Below, one piece after another: positions 24,979 to 33,237 of a stretch of DNA of 36,289 nucleotides. The stretch is from an uncultured Geobacter sp. (GTDB lineage Bacteria > Desulfobacterota > Desulfuromonadia > Geobacterales > Geobacteraceae): assembly GCA_937886325.1 (NCBI GenBank), contig CALABV010000162.1, positions 1-36,289 on the forward strand, in the 5' to 3' direction. Each line of letters opens with the position of its first letter. The stretch's first letter is position 1. A program made the position numbers and the translations under genes. The notes beneath the pieces are model-generated. The model made no database searches, had not been told where the DNA came from, and worked only from the letters and a program-made list of their open reading frames with translations.

Positions 24979-25010
24979 GGCCTGACAGTCTGTCAGGCCG
25001 TGAATTTTTT
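24979..25010 (+). terminator. Terminator of the ABC operon, overlapping the end of the PilZ gene
   Basis: A perfect nine-base hairpin (GGCCTGACA-GTC-TGTCAGGCC, 24979-24999) is followed by six T residues at 25005-25010 on the plus strand. The stop codon of the convergent PilZ gene lies within the right arm. A second hairpin without T run (CCACGGGAG/CTCCCGTGG, about 24937-24965) stands before it. Confidence 0.8.
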
Positions 25011-25352
25011 GAACGCCTCCAGATACGAGTGAAGCACCCGGCTTCCTTCGCCGTCGATCTCGATAAACTCGATACCCGCGCTGAAGTACTTGTCGTCACG
25101 CGGTTCCGCGTGTTTCACCTGACCCTTGATGTCCACCAGATCCTCTTCCAGCCCGATGGTGATCAGGAGAGTCCGGCCCGGCTCGAAGGGGATATGCGTC
25201 TCCAGCAGCATCCCCTTTTCGCTGATATTCAGGGTCCTCCCCATGGCCCGTGTTTCTATGTTTCCCTTTTCATCCAGGAGCACATAGTCAAGCAGGTTCA
25301 GAGAATCCAGTCGTACATAGCGGCGATGGCTTGTGTTCATCCTTTCCCCCAT
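24993..25352 (-). CDS. PilZ-domain c-di-GMP-binding protein
   Basis: This 119-aa protein is a single PilZ domain. It has the c-di-GMP-binding RxxxR (RRYVR, about residues 10-14) and the [D/N]hSxxG motif as NISEKG (about 43-48), so ligand binding is expected. The C-terminal helix (RVLHSYLEAFKKF) completes the fold. Single-domain PilZ proteins act as diffusible effectors on motility, polysaccharide or pili. It is monocistronic and convergent with the ABC operon. Either ATG (25352 or 25340, four codons later) may be the start; a GGGGGAAAGG run lies between them. Its presence with the GGDEF and HD-GYP proteins in this window does not prove a dedicated circuit. Confidence 0.92.
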   Translation of the reverse strand: MGERMNTSHRRYVRLDSLNLLDYVLLDEKGNIETRAMGRTLNISEKGMLLETHIPFEPGRTLLITIGLEEDLVDIKGQVKHAEPRDDKYFSAGIEFIEIDGEGSRVLHSYLEAFKKFTA

Positions 25353-25442
25353 ATCTCATTAACAATATAGTATTCACACCTGAATCCGTAATGCCTGAAT
25401 GCCGGGGTTTGAACGTCGCCGATGCCGGTTCACGCCGGTTAT

Positions 25443-25532
25443 GCCGGGTGGACTTCGTCGGGCCGGTTCAACCCACGAGAACGCAAGAAACCGAGGCGTT
25501 CCGCGAAGGCGAAGGCGTGAAGACGTCACGGA
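25443..25532 (+). repeat. Dispersed repeat, copy B
   Basis: Second copy of the repeat at 19574-19655, with a short extra segment near the 3' end (GAAGACGT). It lies in the gap between the PilZ gene and the end of the MoxR/helicase operon. Confidence 0.75.
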
Positions 25533-25636
25533 TCCAGGTCATAGAAAGAATACACGTGATGCGCACACCTGTCGGGAGCCTGAATAAACGTGGCTCTGTA
25601 TGCCTTTTTGATGTATACCACACTTTTTCCGCTCCG

Positions 25637-27616
25637 TCACCATATGTAATCCCCGGCAATCTCTCTTTTATTCCTGCCGAACAGCACATGGAACACACGG
25701 AGCCTTTTCAGCTTCAGCGGTGAAAGTGATCCGAGGGGGATATGGACGATCCTCTTCCCGAGTCGCGCGGCAATCTGCCGAAAACAGCTCCGGGGAGGGC
25801 GCGCCGCCACGTAGACCACGTGTTTTTCGCGGGAATAATCCAGGGCCGCCAGCAGCAGCACCTCCGCCTTGCCCCTGGCAAAGGAATAGTCCTCGTCACG
25901 CCAGACGTCATACATGCGGCGGGGAGGGTAGGAGAGGAGAAAGCCTCCGTACTCACTGCGGCAGATGCCGGGTCCGACCACGTTGTCCGCGGGCTGGGTA
26001 GCGTACAGGGCCATGTCCGATTCCTGGTCGTGTTCGCCCAGCCACGTCATCAGGTACGGGTACGTATCCCTCCCGCGATCCTCGTCGAAGATCACCACCA
26101 CGCTTCCCACTCCTCCCTGGACGCGCAGGCTCTCCCGCACATATATCTTTCCCTCGTGCAGATTGCGCAGCGTCTCCCGCATGTCGATCCCGTCCAGCAT
26201 GGATGAGGAGAAAGGCTCCACGCGGCTCTGTTCCTCGGAAAGCTGCTTTGCCCCCTTTTTCTTGAGGAAGCGGCCGTAGTCCTCGATGATCAGATCCTCC
26301 GGCGGATAGGAACAGACTGACGGATCGTCGAACCCCTCCAGCCACTCGCCGGGACGCTTTTCCCGCTTCCTCTTCAGGAACTGCAGAGGGGAGAGCCCCT
26401 TGCCCGTCTGCCGGGGACGGGGACGGAAACGGATCCGGCGGCTGCCGTCAGCGATATCTTCGGGCCTTAGACGGAGGGTAGGGAGGTCCGCCGTCTCCCG
26501 CTGCCATGGATAGAAACCGGCGAGCCTCCAGAAGGCGTAGGCGAAATTGTCGTCCACGCAACCGCGGGCCGACGCCAGCATCTGGAAGAGGTCCGGGAGG
26601 AGCCTGCCCTCTGTCAGGGCATAATTGCGTGAGAAACGGAAAAAGGCGCGCTTCTGCCAGAGGTGGACCGGTTCCCCGGTCTCCTGCCGATAGTGGCGGG
26701 CCGCCTCCCTGAACAGTCGCAGCAGGGCCCGCTGACGATCGGGACCCTCTCCCTCCCGTCCCGCGTGGTGGGCGCTCCTGATGACCGATTCGTACAGTAC
26801 CCGGTCTTCCGGGATGTCATTTTTTCCGCCGTTTATCAACTCGAAGACGTGAAAACTCTTGCGCAGGGAACGGCCTTCCGCGGCAGGCTCCGGGGGAAGG
26901 ACACCGCGGAGCAGCTCATAGAGAGCGGAGAGAAAGGGGTATTCCCCGAGGATCTCGGGACAGGAATCGGGGTGCAGGTTGAAGAGCGCGATTCCCTCCC
27001 GCCGGACCCTTTCCAGCGGCGCCGCCAGGGGTTGGGGGAAGAAGCCCTTCACTCTCTCCAGGTGGGCCATACCGCACACGAAAAGTATCCGTTCATACTG
27101 TTTCGCCAGCTCCTGAAGGCGAAATGCCATGCCCCGTTCCCGCAGCATGTCTTCCCTGCCCGGCGAGGCGTCACCGCGCGCATTCAGGTACTCGCGGTAA
27201 TAGGCGCCGATCCCGATCCGGTGCACGGCATAGGAATCGGGAAAGGGTTCGTCATGGCAGGGATACTCCTCCAGGTCCACATCCACGCAGGCGAGCGGTA
27301 TATTCCTCTCCCGCGCGAGCCGCGCCGCCTCTACCAGGGGATCGGCCGGCTCCATGAGGAGAAAAACCGTCCGGTATCGCTCGTCGCCCCGCTTCCGGGA
27401 TAGGCGTACCTCGTAGCGAAGGACCGATATCTCGGGAAGGCGGCTGATTCCCCGCAGAAAATGGTCCCGCAGGGTATGGGGAAGCTCGATGGCGACGCAG
27501 TCGGGCTCGACCCGCTCCACTGCCCGGCGCACAAGGGAGGCGAACTCCATCTTGTAGTGGAGCACCGGAAGGGCGTGAACCGGGCCGAATTGTTCGAGAA
27601 GGAGTTTGTGGGGCAT
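25637..27616 (-). CDS. TraB/EreA-superfamily (DUF5682-like) protein of the MoxR-SNF2 operon
   Basis: This 659-aa cytoplasmic protein has an N-terminal domain (about 1-235) like the TraB/PrgY/EreA superfamily and, in layout, DUF5682 proteins: an early GPVHALPVLH, the strand VEPDCVAIELP with its acidic residue, and ERGMAFRLQELA followed by RILFVCGMAHLERV with the conserved His. The centre (about 250-470) is helical with an Arg/Lys-rich stretch. The C-terminal region (about 480-659) has beta strands such as GSVVVIFDEDRGRD and EKHVVYVAARPP but no VWA MIDAS motif (DxSxS); I do not recognise it. The ATG at 27616 has GAGGAG upstream and stands 12 bases after the helicase stop; the longer frame overlapping the helicase is rejected. 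It is the third gene of a MoxR-helicase operon, so it probably acts with them. Function unknown. Confidence 0.75.
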   Translation of the reverse strand: MPHKLLLEQFGPVHALPVLHYKMEFASLVRRAVERVEPDCVAIELPHTLRDHFLRGISRLPEISVLRYEVRLSRKRGDERYRTVFLLMEPADPLVEAARLARERNIPLACVDVDLEEYPCHDEPFPDSYAVHRIGIGAYYREYLNARGDASPGREDMLRERGMAFRLQELAKQYERILFVCGMAHLERVKGFFPQPLAAPLERVRREGIALFNLHPDSCPEILGEYPFLSALYELLRGVLPPEPAAEGRSLRKSFHVFELINGGKNDIPEDRVLYESVIRSAHHAGREGEGPDRQRALLRLFREAARHYRQETGEPVHLWQKRAFFRFSRNYALTEGRLLPDLFQMLASARGCVDDNFAYAFWRLAGFYPWQRETADLPTLRLRPEDIADGSRRIRFRPRPRQTGKGLSPLQFLKRKREKRPGEWLEGFDDPSVCSYPPEDLIIEDYGRFLKKKGAKQLSEEQSRVEPFSSSMLDGIDMRETLRNLHEGKIYVRESLRVQGGVGSVVVIFDEDRGRDTYPYLMTWLGEHDQESDMALYATQPADNVVGPGICRSEYGGFLLSYPPRRMYDVWRDEDYSFARGKAEVLLLAALDYSREKHVVYVAARPPRSCFRQIAARLGKRIVHIPLGSLSPLKLKRLRVFHVLFGRNKREIAGDYIW

Positions 27617-27627
27617 AAAAGAACTCC

Positions 27628-30600
27628 TCACGGCGCAAGCAGAAAATCGAAATCCTCTTTGGTCAGGGCAGCGCCTCCCGCACCGGAGGCATCGTCCAGA
27701 AGCGCCTTGTACAGCTTCAGCTTGCGTTCCTTGAGCGCCATCATCTTCTCTTCCACCGTGTGGCGCATGAGGAGGCGGGTGACCGTTACCTTGGCGGTCT
27801 GGCCGATGCGATGGGCCCGGTCCGAGGCCTGGTTCTCCACCGCCGGGTTCCACCACGGGTCCAGATGGTAGACGTAGGTGGCGCGCGTGAGGTTGAGCCC
27901 CTTGCCGCCTGCCTTGAGGCTGATGAGAAAGACCAGGGGCTCCGCGCTCTTCTGGAAGCTGTTCACCAGTTCCTTCCGTTTCGCGACCGGTGTGGAGCCG
28001 TCGAGACGCAGGTAGGGAATCTTGTGGTGTTTCAGTCCCTGTTCGATGATGTCCAGGTAGCTGGTGAACTGGGAGAAGACCAGGGCCGCGTGCCCTTCAT
28101 CCCGAAGCTCGTGGAGCTGTTCGGCAAGGCATTCCAGCTTGGGGGATTCCGGCCTGGATCCGGAAGCGACCAGGGACGGGCAGAGGCAGATCTGACGGAG
28201 CCTGAGGATGGCGGTCAGGGCGATCATCCGCGCCTGGCCGGGCGCCTTTTCGCGGAACGCCTCGCCGACCTTTCCCTTCACCTCCTCCACGGTCTTCTGG
28301 TAGAGGGTCTTCTGTTTCGCGTTCATCTCCAGGTAGAGGTCGGCCTCCACGCGGGGAGGGAGTTCGTCGGCGATCATCTGCTTGGATCTGCGGAGAATGA
28401 AGGGGCGGGTGCGACGCACCAGGGTGTCCACCCCGCCGAAGCCGCGGATGTCGACGCGCCGCCGGAATTCCTCGTACCTCCCCAGGAGGCCGGGCACGCA
28501 CAGGTCCATGATGGAGAAGTATTCCCCAAGGTGGTTCTCCATAGGGGTACCGGTGAGGGCCAGCTTGAACCGGGCGCTGATCCGCCGGGCCGCGCCGGTG
28601 GTGGCGGCGTTGATGTTCTTCACCTGCTGGGCCTCGTCGAACACCGCCACGTGGAACGGTATGGCGGCGAGGATGTCCGCGTCCCGCTGCAGGATGCCGT
28701 AGCTGGTGAGCACGATGTCCGCTCCGGTGAAGTCCGCGTTCCGCTTCTGCCCGGCATAGGTAATCACCCGGAATGCGGGGAAGAAACGGGCGATCTCGCT
28801 CTCCCAGTTGAAAAGGAGGGAAGGCGGCACGACGACCAGATGGGGAAGGCGCTCCGTATCAGGGCAGGGGATCGTCCCCTCGGCTAACCCGGCCAGGAAG
28901 GCGATGGTCTGGACGGTCTTGCCAAGACCCATGTCGTCGGCCAGGCAGGCGCCGAAGCGGTGCTCGTGGAGAAAGGCCAGCCAGTGGAACCCTTCTTTCT
29001 GGTAGGCGCGCAGTTCGGCCGTGAGCCCCGGCGGAAGCGGCGGCTCCGGTATCTTTTCCAGACGGGTAAGGCCTGCGAGAAGCTTTTCCTCCTCCGGCGG
29101 CAGCCTGAGGGTTACGCCGTGGGAACGAAGCTCCAGCCAATCCAGGATCTGCAGTCGCGGAATGCGGACGATATCACTCTTCTTTTTCCGCTTTCCCTTG
29201 GCGTCCCCGTGATCCGTCAGAAGCTCCAGGATCTGGCGCTGCTCATCGCCGATCAGGTAACAGGTGTTCCCCTGGCGCAGGATTCCCGAATTCAGGAGAC
29301 CCTGTATTTCCTCAACGGCCAGCAGTTCTCCATTGCAGCGGATCTCCGGGCTCAGCTCGAACCAGTCGATGCCGTCGTTGACCGCATTGACGGTGAAGTC
29401 CCATCTCCCGACGCTGAGGGGCTCTCCCCGCAGACGGAAGCCGAATCCCTCGCGTTCCAGGGCCGCCACCAGCTCCCCAAGCCGGGAGAGAAAGGTTTCG
29501 CGGTCAATCTCCAGGGAGCACGGCCATTCTCCATCGGAAAAGGAATCCAGCCCGAAAAAACCATACAGCAGCCGCACCAGCCGAGCCTGGACGGGGCGGT
29601 CCTCGACGCCGAAATGCCAACCGTCCGGGGTTGCAAGGAGAAACAGCATCCTTTCCCCGCAACAGCGGGTAAAGGCGTTCACAACGCGCTTTGCCTCGGA
29701 CTTGACGGCGCGTTTCAAAAAATTCGGGCCGCCCAGCCCCACGCGCAAGGCCTTATCCCCGGCCATGGCGTTGGGGCTGTCCAGGACGGCGAAAGCGGTG
29801 TCGATCATGGCCGTCAGACGCTTCTTCGCCCTCAATGGATGGGGAAGAGATGACCGAGACCACGGGATGAACAACCGGAAGGTATCCTTGGAGAAGGGGC
29901 AGGACACGCCGGCCAGTTCCCCCCTCGGCACGAGGCCGATGCTCTCTCCGTTCAGATCGTCTTCCGCCTCCAGAAACCAGGAAAAGGGGTGCGCAACGGA
30001 CAGGTCCGCCTCTTCGTCTTTAAAGAGAAAACGGATGGAACTCCCCATCCTTTCCATGAGTTCCGGACTCACCCTCAGTGCGACAAAATTGAATGAATCG
30101 ATGCTGGTGATTATCGTTTCGTTATCCTGCTCCACGTCATCGCCGATCATGTCGGAGAGTTCATCCAGTGATTCGAGGATAGAGCGCCACACTTTCCACG
30201 GCGCTCCTTCGGCAACCGGATGCATGGCCTTCTCCTCCGGGTCAATGAGACACTCTCCGGCGACGACCGCGTCGCGCGGAAGAGGTGAACCGTCGTGGAG
30301 ACACCTGGTTATCCGTACCTCATCCCCTTCGAGACGGAAAACGACCCCTGCCCGGAGCGGTTCGTCGGCGCGGAACTCAAGGGGCGTTTCCCCGTCGTCC
30401 CTCCGGCGCAAGACAATGGGATAGCCCCCCTTCAGTGCCGAAAATTCCTTGAAATAATCCCGCGTCGGTTCGAAACGGAAGCGAGTCATCATGAATCGAC
30501 GCAGGTCGGCCGGAACCCCGTCCCAGCCGTAGCTGTAGGCATAGACCTGCTCGTCTCCTCTGCGGATCGTGCCGAAGAGGAATCCTCCCTTTTCTTCCAG

Positions 30601-31140
30601 CACCAACCTGACAGAGGCTTTCGCCGGTTTCATCACCGCTTCCCGCGCCGCGTCGGCCGTCTTTTTCAAGGCGCGCGCACGCCGGAGGCTCGCCGCCGGA
30701 ACATCCCGCTTCGGCGCCTTCTGTTTCGGGGGGACGGTTACTTCGTCCATCCCCGTCAGAATCTCCACATCACGCAGCAACCGGGGGCTGAAACCGATGG
30801 ATGAGAGGCTGTCCGGCGACACGGTTTTCTTGAGGAGTGCCCAGCAGGCCACCACATGCCTGCATTCCCGTCCCGCTTGCCAATCCGGGCAACTGCAGTT
30901 AGTAAGCAGACGCGTTCCGGATGCGGCAAAGGTGACTTTGCGACCCGATTGCAGCTTGAGGGTCAGGATGGCGCCCCCGTCAAGCCATTCCGCGCCGGTT
31001 ATCGACCCGTGCATGCAGTCTTCCAGACCCTGGAAGAGGGTGCTCTTGTCGGTGAGTCCATAGAGTGCTCCGGCAGGCGTATCGCGGAGGATGGCCAGTG
31101 GAGGGGGTAGTTCGGCGGGTTGTGGTGAATCGGGCTGCAT
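27628..31140 (-). CDS. SWIM zinc-finger SNF2-family helicase/translocase
   Basis: This 1170-aa protein joins a SWIM zinc finger near the N-terminus (C82-x-C84...C93-x-H95: CSCPDWQAGRECRH) to a long middle region without recognised domains (about 120-690) and a C-terminal SNF2 motor. Helicase motif I is ADDMGLGKT with K741, motif II DEAQ at 835-838, motif III LTGTPMENHLGE, and motif VI DRAHRIGQ. SNF2 proteins move along double-stranded nucleic acid and remodel bound proteins; SWIM may bind DNA or proteins. GGAG stands 8 bases before the ATG. It follows the MoxR gene by 34 bases and precedes the TraB-like gene by 12, so the three form one operon. Stand-alone SWIM proteins accompany MoxR/DUF5682 genes elsewhere; here SWIM is fused to the motor. 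Confidence 0.92.
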   Translation of the reverse strand: MQPDSPQPAELPPPLAILRDTPAGALYGLTDKSTLFQGLEDCMHGSITGAEWLDGGAILTLKLQSGRKVTFAASGTRLLTNCSCPDWQAGRECRHVVACWALLKKTVSPDSLSSIGFSPRLLRDVEILTGMDEVTVPPKQKAPKRDVPAASLRRARALKKTADAAREAVMKPAKASVRLVLEEKGGFLFGTIRRGDEQVYAYSYGWDGVPADLRRFMMTRFRFEPTRDYFKEFSALKGGYPIVLRRRDDGETPLEFRADEPLRAGVVFRLEGDEVRITRCLHDGSPLPRDAVVAGECLIDPEEKAMHPVAEGAPWKVWRSILESLDELSDMIGDDVEQDNETIITSIDSFNFVALRVSPELMERMGSSIRFLFKDEEADLSVAHPFSWFLEAEDDLNGESIGLVPRGELAGVSCPFSKDTFRLFIPWSRSSLPHPLRAKKRLTAMIDTAFAVLDSPNAMAGDKALRVGLGGPNFLKRAVKSEAKRVVNAFTRCCGERMLFLLATPDGWHFGVEDRPVQARLVRLLYGFFGLDSFSDGEWPCSLEIDRETFLSRLGELVAALEREGFGFRLRGEPLSVGRWDFTVNAVNDGIDWFELSPEIRCNGELLAVEEIQGLLNSGILRQGNTCYLIGDEQRQILELLTDHGDAKGKRKKKSDIVRIPRLQILDWLELRSHGVTLRLPPEEEKLLAGLTRLEKIPEPPLPPGLTAELRAYQKEGFHWLAFLHEHRFGACLADDMGLGKTVQTIAFLAGLAEGTIPCPDTERLPHLVVVPPSLLFNWESEIARFFPAFRVITYAGQKRNADFTGADIVLTSYGILQRDADILAAIPFHVAVFDEAQQVKNINAATTGAARRISARFKLALTGTPMENHLGEYFSIMDLCVPGLLGRYEEFRRRVDIRGFGGVDTLVRRTRPFILRRSKQMIADELPPRVEADLYLEMNAKQKTLYQKTVEEVKGKVGEAFREKAPGQARMIALTAILRLRQICLCPSLVASGSRPESPKLECLAEQLHELRDEGHAALVFSQFTSYLDIIEQGLKHHKIPYLRLDGSTPVAKRKELVNSFQKSAEPLVFLISLKAGGKGLNLTRATYVYHLDPWWNPAVENQASDRAHRIGQTAKVTVTRLLMRHTVEEKMMALKERKLKLYKALLDDASGAGGAALTKEDFDFLLAP

Positions 31141-31174
31141 GGCATTCTCCAGCCGGTGCCGTGAGTGGTGTCAA

Positions 31175-31993
31175 CTACGTCAGGTAGTGAAGCGCCTCTT
31201 CCCCCAGTATGCGTTCCACCGCCAGGGAAAGGAGTTCCGCCTGATCGCCACCGCCCGACTTCATCATCTTAAGGGCATAGCGGGCGATGTTGACGCCGTC
31301 CCGCACCGAGTAGAGTTCGTCTGCCGCATGGGCGCGCTGCAGGAAGTTCACAACATAACGGAGTATGGCGTCATCGGCGAAGGGAAGGTTCTCCTTCAGG
31401 ATCAGCAACTCTTCGTCCGCCTCGGGAAAGTCGATGTAGATCTGGGGCTGGAGCCGGGAATGGATGTATTCCGGCACCTCGAAGGTGGAGGCGTCCTCGT
31501 TCATGGTGACCACGATTCGGAAGTCCCGATGGGCCGGGATGGTGAGGCCGGTGATGATGGACTCCACGTAGCGCCGGTCGTCCAGGAGCGGCGCCAGGGA
31601 GGCCCAGGCCTTCTCGCTCATGCGGTTCCCCTCGTCCAGGATCAGCACGCCCCCCTTGAGCATGGCCGTCACCAGGGAGGAAGCGGCATACTGGATGCGG
31701 TTGTCGGGGCCGATGACCGGGGTGACGATGAGGTCCTCGGGCCGGGTGTCCATGGTTGCCTGGAACAGGTAGACGTCCCGACCCAGTTTCCTGGCCGCCG
31801 CATAGGCCAGCGTGGTCTTGCCGACACCGGGCTTGCCGATGAGGCGCGGGTTGAAGGGGATGTCCCGCTCGTCGATGACCATCCAGGCGGCCAGCAGCTG
31901 GCGCAGGATCTCCTCCTGGCCGATCCACTTCAGCGGCAGGTCGGCCGGGTGGGCGAGGGTGAGGGAAATGCCGTCTATGATTACTCGTTCCAT
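31175..31993 (-). CDS. MoxR-type AAA+ ATPase
   Basis: This 272-aa protein is a single AAA+ module of the MoxR/CbbQ type. Walker A is GKPGVGKTT with K59, Walker B LILDE (D120, E121), sensor 1 VVTMNED with N165, and the arginine finger lies in the SRLQPQ segment. MoxR proteins act as chaperone-like remodellers, usually with a VWA-domain partner encoded next to them. None is found here; the downstream genes are the SWIM-SNF2 and TraB-like proteins. AGGAGG precedes the ATG. It is first in the operon and divergent from the globin-PsiE gene, with which it shares a 104-base promoter region. Confidence 0.92.
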   Translation of the reverse strand: MERVIIDGISLTLAHPADLPLKWIGQEEILRQLLAAWMVIDERDIPFNPRLIGKPGVGKTTLAYAAARKLGRDVYLFQATMDTRPEDLIVTPVIGPDNRIQYAASSLVTAMLKGGVLILDEGNRMSEKAWASLAPLLDDRRYVESIITGLTIPAHRDFRIVVTMNEDASTFEVPEYIHSRLQPQIYIDFPEADEELLILKENLPFADDAILRYVVNFLQRAHAADELYSVRDGVNIARYALKMMKSGGGDQAELLSLAVERILGEEALHYLT

Positions 31994-32039
31994 GGCGCCT
32001 CCTTGTGAGAATACTTTTGTACCATACCGCGAGGAGGAA

Positions 32040-32068
32040 TTGCAAACGGTCGGATTTGGCCGTATACT
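32040..32068 (+). promoter_or_regulatory. Promoter of the globin-PsiE gene
   Basis: TTGCAA (32040-32045), 17-base spacer, TATACT (32063-32068), about 30 bases before the ATG. The -35 box is palindromic and could also serve the divergent moxR operon, with TACAAA (32016-32021, minus) as a weak -10. Confidence 0.65.
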
Positions 32069-32097
32069 GGCGCCGACTTTCCCCGGAGGAGGCTCCC

Positions 32098-33000
32098 ATG
32101 GTCACGATCGACGCACTGAAACGGCACTACCTGTTCACTGATGCAGACGCCGGGCTGCTAGCGTCTCTCCTTCCCCTGGCCGAGGCGCACAAGGAAAAAA
32201 TAACCGACGATTTGTACGACTTTCTCCTCGGCATCCCCGAAACCGCCGCTTTCCTGCAGGATGACGCGGTTCTGCAGCGGCTCAAGACCTCCCAGCAGGC
32301 ATGGCTTACGGACCTGTTCTCCGGCAAATACGACAATCACTACCTGCGCAAGCTGGAAAAGATCGGGCTCGCCCATGTGCGCATCGGCCTCAACGCCCAC
32401 TTCGTCAACTGCGCCATGAACTTCATCCGCCAGTCCCTGGTGAACCTGATCCGCGAATCCTACGCGGACCGGGAAATGCGCCGCAGGCTGACCGATGCGA
32501 CCGAAAAAATTCTCGACGCCAACCTGGACGTGATGAGCGCATCCTACCTGGAAGAGGAACTGAAAAAGGAGTTCGTCTCCCACCGCCTGGAATCCAAGCT
32601 GATCCGGGCCACGGAGCGCTTTACCTACGGCCTGAACCTGATCCTGGTGCTGGCCCTGGCCGGGGTTTCCATCTCGGTGGTGGCCCAGTTCACCTGGGAC
32701 CTGGTCCACATCTTTCAGGGGAATATCGAAAAGGGGATCCTGAGCGCCCTCGGCACCCTGCTCATCCTGTGGATGATGATCGAACTGCTGGGAAACGAGA
32801 TCAAGAACCTCAAGGGGGGAAAATTCAATATCCTGATGTTCATCGGGGTGATCATGGTGGCCCTGATACGGGAGATACTCATCTCCACCCTGCGCCATGA
32901 CGACCTGGAGACCCAGATCTTCCTTGCGGGCACGCTCCTGATCCTCGGCGTCGTCTACTTTCTGGTGGCGAAAAGCCAGCGGGACGGGGTGGTGCGCTGA
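32098..33000 (+). CDS. Globin-coupled membrane sensor with PsiE-like domain
   Basis: This 300-aa protein fuses a protoglobin/globin-coupled-sensor haem domain (about 1-160) to a membrane part. The globin has the expected proximal histidine, H93 in GLAHVRIGL, and the LFSGKYDNHYLRKLEKIG helix before it. A linker helix (about 150-175) leads to four predicted membrane helices (about 178-198, 218-238, 248-265, 275-292), the last three resembling PsiE (phosphate-starvation-inducible E): LILWMMIELLGNEI, GVIMVALIREILI. Haem binding of O2, NO or CO is expected; the output of a PsiE domain is unknown. A GGAGGAGG ribosome site fixes the ATG at 32098. Monocistronic, divergent from moxR. Confidence 0.87.
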   Translation: MVTIDALKRHYLFTDADAGLLASLLPLAEAHKEKITDDLYDFLLGIPETAAFLQDDAVLQRLKTSQQAWLTDLFSGKYDNHYLRKLEKIGLAHVRIGLNAHFVNCAMNFIRQSLVNLIRESYADREMRRRLTDATEKILDANLDVMSASYLEEELKKEFVSHRLESKLIRATERFTYGLNLILVLALAGVSISVVAQFTWDLVHIFQGNIEKGILSALGTLLILWMMIELLGNEIKNLKGGKFNILMFIGVIMVALIREILISTLRHDDLETQIFLAGTLLILGVVYFLVAKSQRDGVVR

Positions 33001-33179
33001 GGGTTTCGACGGAAATCGCTCACATGGGAGGTACGGCTAGAAAAGCAAAAAAAGGGAATAGGCTGCTTATTGAAATATGCCCGTCATCTTGTGATTTACG
33101 GCTAAGAACGACGACATGTTGAAGCAAATCCGGCATGTCAAGCTGTGCAGAATGTATCATATAGTATTTTCAGATAGTT

Positions 33180-33209
33180 ACGTTGCCAGATTTGACAAAA
33201 AGGCAACGT
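33180..33209. repeat. Short inverted repeat downstream of the DUF1266 gene
   Basis: ACGTTGCC (33180-33187) and GGCAACGT (33202-33209) flank 14 bases, within an AT-rich gap of 237 bases. On the minus strand it begins about 29 bases after the DUF1266 stop, so it may be a transcript end or an element edge; no T run follows the hairpin. Confidence 0.5.
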
Positions 33210-33237
33210 CCCCAGTTGGCGCCTCAACCATGACAAC

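Noticed and set aside
27617..27856. Longer start for the TraB-like gene, overlapping the helicase gene
   Set aside because: The extra 80 residues are a shifted reading of the helicase C-terminus, while the ATG at 27616 has a proper ribosome site.
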